Part shown: piece after piece, positions 63,020 to 64,000 of the stretch
How the letters are laid out: each line of letters opens with the position of its first letter
Position numbering within the stretch: the stretch's first letter is position 1
Source of the DNA: Bacteroides sedimenti
GTDB taxonomy: Bacteria; Bacteroidota; Bacteroidia; Bacteroidales; Bacteroidaceae
Length of the DNA: 64,000 nucleotides
Assembly: GCF_040365225.1 (NCBI RefSeq)
Contig: NZ_AP028055.1
Span: 2,418,001-2,482,000 of the forward strand
Direction of reading: 5' to 3'
Translations under genes and position numbers: made by a program
Notes under the pieces: model-generated
Told to the model about the DNA's origin: nothing
Seen by the model: only the letters and a program-made list of their open reading frames with translations
The model's database searches: none

Positions 63020-64000
63020 ATGATTGAAGTAAACAGACGCACGCTCTCAAACGGACTTCGTTTGATTCATTCGGAAGATACCAGTACACAGATGGTTGCC
63101 ATCAATGTACTGTACAATGTCGGGGCTAAGGACGAAGATGAGAATCATACCGGGTTTGCCCACCTCTTTGAACATCTGATGTTCGGAGGGTCGGTAAACA
63201 TTCCCGATTATGATGCTCCGGTTCAGTTGGCCGGCGGAGAAAACAATGCATGGACCAACAACGATATCACCAACTATTACCTCACCCTGCCCAAACAAAA
63301 CGCGGAAACAGGGTTCTGGTTGGAATCGGACCGTATGCTCAGCCTCGACTTTAACCCGAAAAGCCTGGATGTTCAGAGGCAGGTAGTGACAGAAGAGTTC
63401 AAACAACGAAATCTGAATCAGCCTTACGGTGATGTATCCCACCTGCTTCGTCCGCTGGCATACAAAGTACATTCATACCAATGGCCAACCATAGGAAAGG
63501 AGATATCGCATATCACCAATGCCACCCTTGAGGAAGTAAAAGATTTCTTCTTTCATTTCTATGCTCCCAATAATGCCATTCTTTGTGTTACGGGAAATAT
63601 ACCGTTTGAGGAGGCCATCCGGCTGGCCGAGAAGTGGTTTGGCCCGATTCCTGCCCGCGATGTTCGTGTGCGGAACCTTCCTTGTGAACCCAAACAGACG
63701 GAAGAGAGGCGACTCGAAGTGGAACGTCCTGTGCCGCTCGATGCTCTCTACATGGCTTTCCACATGAGCGAGCGCACACACCCCGACTACTATGCATTCG
63801 ATATTCTGTCTGATGTGCTGAGCAACGGAAACTCCAGCCGATTTATTCAACACCTGGTGAAAGAGCGTCAGGTGTTTACCTCTGTCGATGCTTATATTTC
63901 AGGAAGTGTGGAACCGGGATTGTTCCAGATTGCCGGAAAGCCGGCACCGGGAGTATCTCTTGAACAGGCGGAAGCTGCTGTATGGGAAGAGCTTGAAGCT
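63020..64000 (+). CDS. M16 family (insulinase-like) zinc peptidase, 5' part
   Basis: 327 codons to the window edge; the gene continues. The start ATG at 63020 follows the cyclophilin stop. It begins IEVNRRTLSNGLRLIHSEDT. The inverted zinc motif is HLFEHLMFGG near residue 55 (HxxEH), with the distal Glu expected in VTEEFKQRNLNQPYGDVSHL near 120. SNGNSSRFIQHLVKERQVFT near 273 is also typical. No obvious signal peptide in this reading; it may act in the cytosol or periplasm. It degrades peptides. Confidence 0.88.
   Translation, partial: MIEVNRRTLSNGLRLIHSEDTSTQMVAINVLYNVGAKDEDENHTGFAHLFEHLMFGGSVNIPDYDAPVQLAGGENNAWTNNDITNYYLTLPKQNAETGFWLESDRMLSLDFNPKSLDVQRQVVTEEFKQRNLNQPYGDVSHLLRPLAYKVHSYQWPTIGKEISHITNATLEEVKDFFFHFYAPNNAILCVTGNIPFEEAIRLAEKWFGPIPARDVRVRNLPCEPKQTEERRLEVERPVPLDALYMAFHMSERTHPDYYAFDILSDVLSNGNSSRFIQHLVKERQVFTSVDAYISGSVEPGLFQIAGKPAPGVSLEQAEAAVWEELEA

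Noticed and set aside
1..64000. tRNA, rRNA or known riboswitch genes
   Set aside because: None was recognised on either strand by eye. A covariance-model scan would be needed to exclude less obvious RNAs.

Overview
The window looks like a chromosomal segment from a Bacteroides or close relative (Bacteroidota, Bacteroidales). The signs are: -7 boxes of the TAnnTTTG type in front of many genes; a DAHP synthase-chorismate mutase fusion; a TamB plus lipoprotein-type TamA (TamL) pair; a protein with a C-terminal type IX secretion sorting domain; an ApgM-type protein between thrA and thrC; and Bacteroidales-type IS3/IS4 elements. All functional calls come from reading motifs by eye. No database search was run.

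Layout. 0-5.4 kb: tail of a DUF3857/transglutaminase-like protein, then recJ, recQ and a TPR protein. 5.5-9.7 kb: the aromatic amino acid operon pheA - aminotransferase - DAHP synthase/chorismate mutase - tyrA. It is preceded by a clear transcription attenuator with a Phe/Tyr-rich leader peptide. 9.9-11.4 kb: a secreted repeat protein with a T9SS-type tail, then 0.8 kb of gene-poor DNA ending in a 22-bp-period repeat array. 12.3-17.5 kb (minus strand): thrA - apgM-like - thrC, with a short Thr/Met-rich leader ORF and hairpin upstream of thrA. 17.6-22.3 kb (plus): asparaginase, radA, an FAD dehydrogenase and a LuxR-type regulator. 22.3-36.5 kb (minus): a zinc-ribbon lipoprotein, U32 peptidase, metA, a four-gene heavy-metal RND efflux operon, an M13 metallopeptidase and an ABC-F ATPase. 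36.8-38.4 kb: a 35-residue membrane protein and a Gfo/Idh/MocA oxidoreductase.

38.4-52.2 kb is the accessory part. It is visibly AT-richer than the rest, with almost all genes on the minus strand. It is a graveyard of short toxin-like C-terminal remnants, each followed by a small, usually secreted or membrane, gene. Several are coupled by ATGA overlaps, which is the layout of orphan CT-immunity cassettes of a polymorphic (Rhs-like) toxin system. One short Rhs-core remnant is readable, but no complete Rhs gene is in the window. Full or broken IS3 and IS4 elements, 0.1-0.3 kb direct repeats and a 45-bp palindrome at the rearrangement joints show that homologous recombination and transposition have shuffled the cassettes.

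52.2-53.8 kb has no genes. It carries three long hairpin elements that share a conserved core but have different, still perfectly or nearly perfectly paired, arms made of tandem 9-mers. It also carries a second 22-bp-period array related to the one at 12.2 kb. 53.8-64 kb returns to core genes: a nucleotidyltransferase, TamL and TamB (minus strand), then a YbjQ-type protein, a secreted cyclophilin and the start of an M16 peptidase (plus strand).

The most interesting items are the aromatic attenuator, the possible threonine leader, the covarying hairpin family, the paired 22-bp arrays, and the shuffled toxin/immunity array with its junction palindrome.
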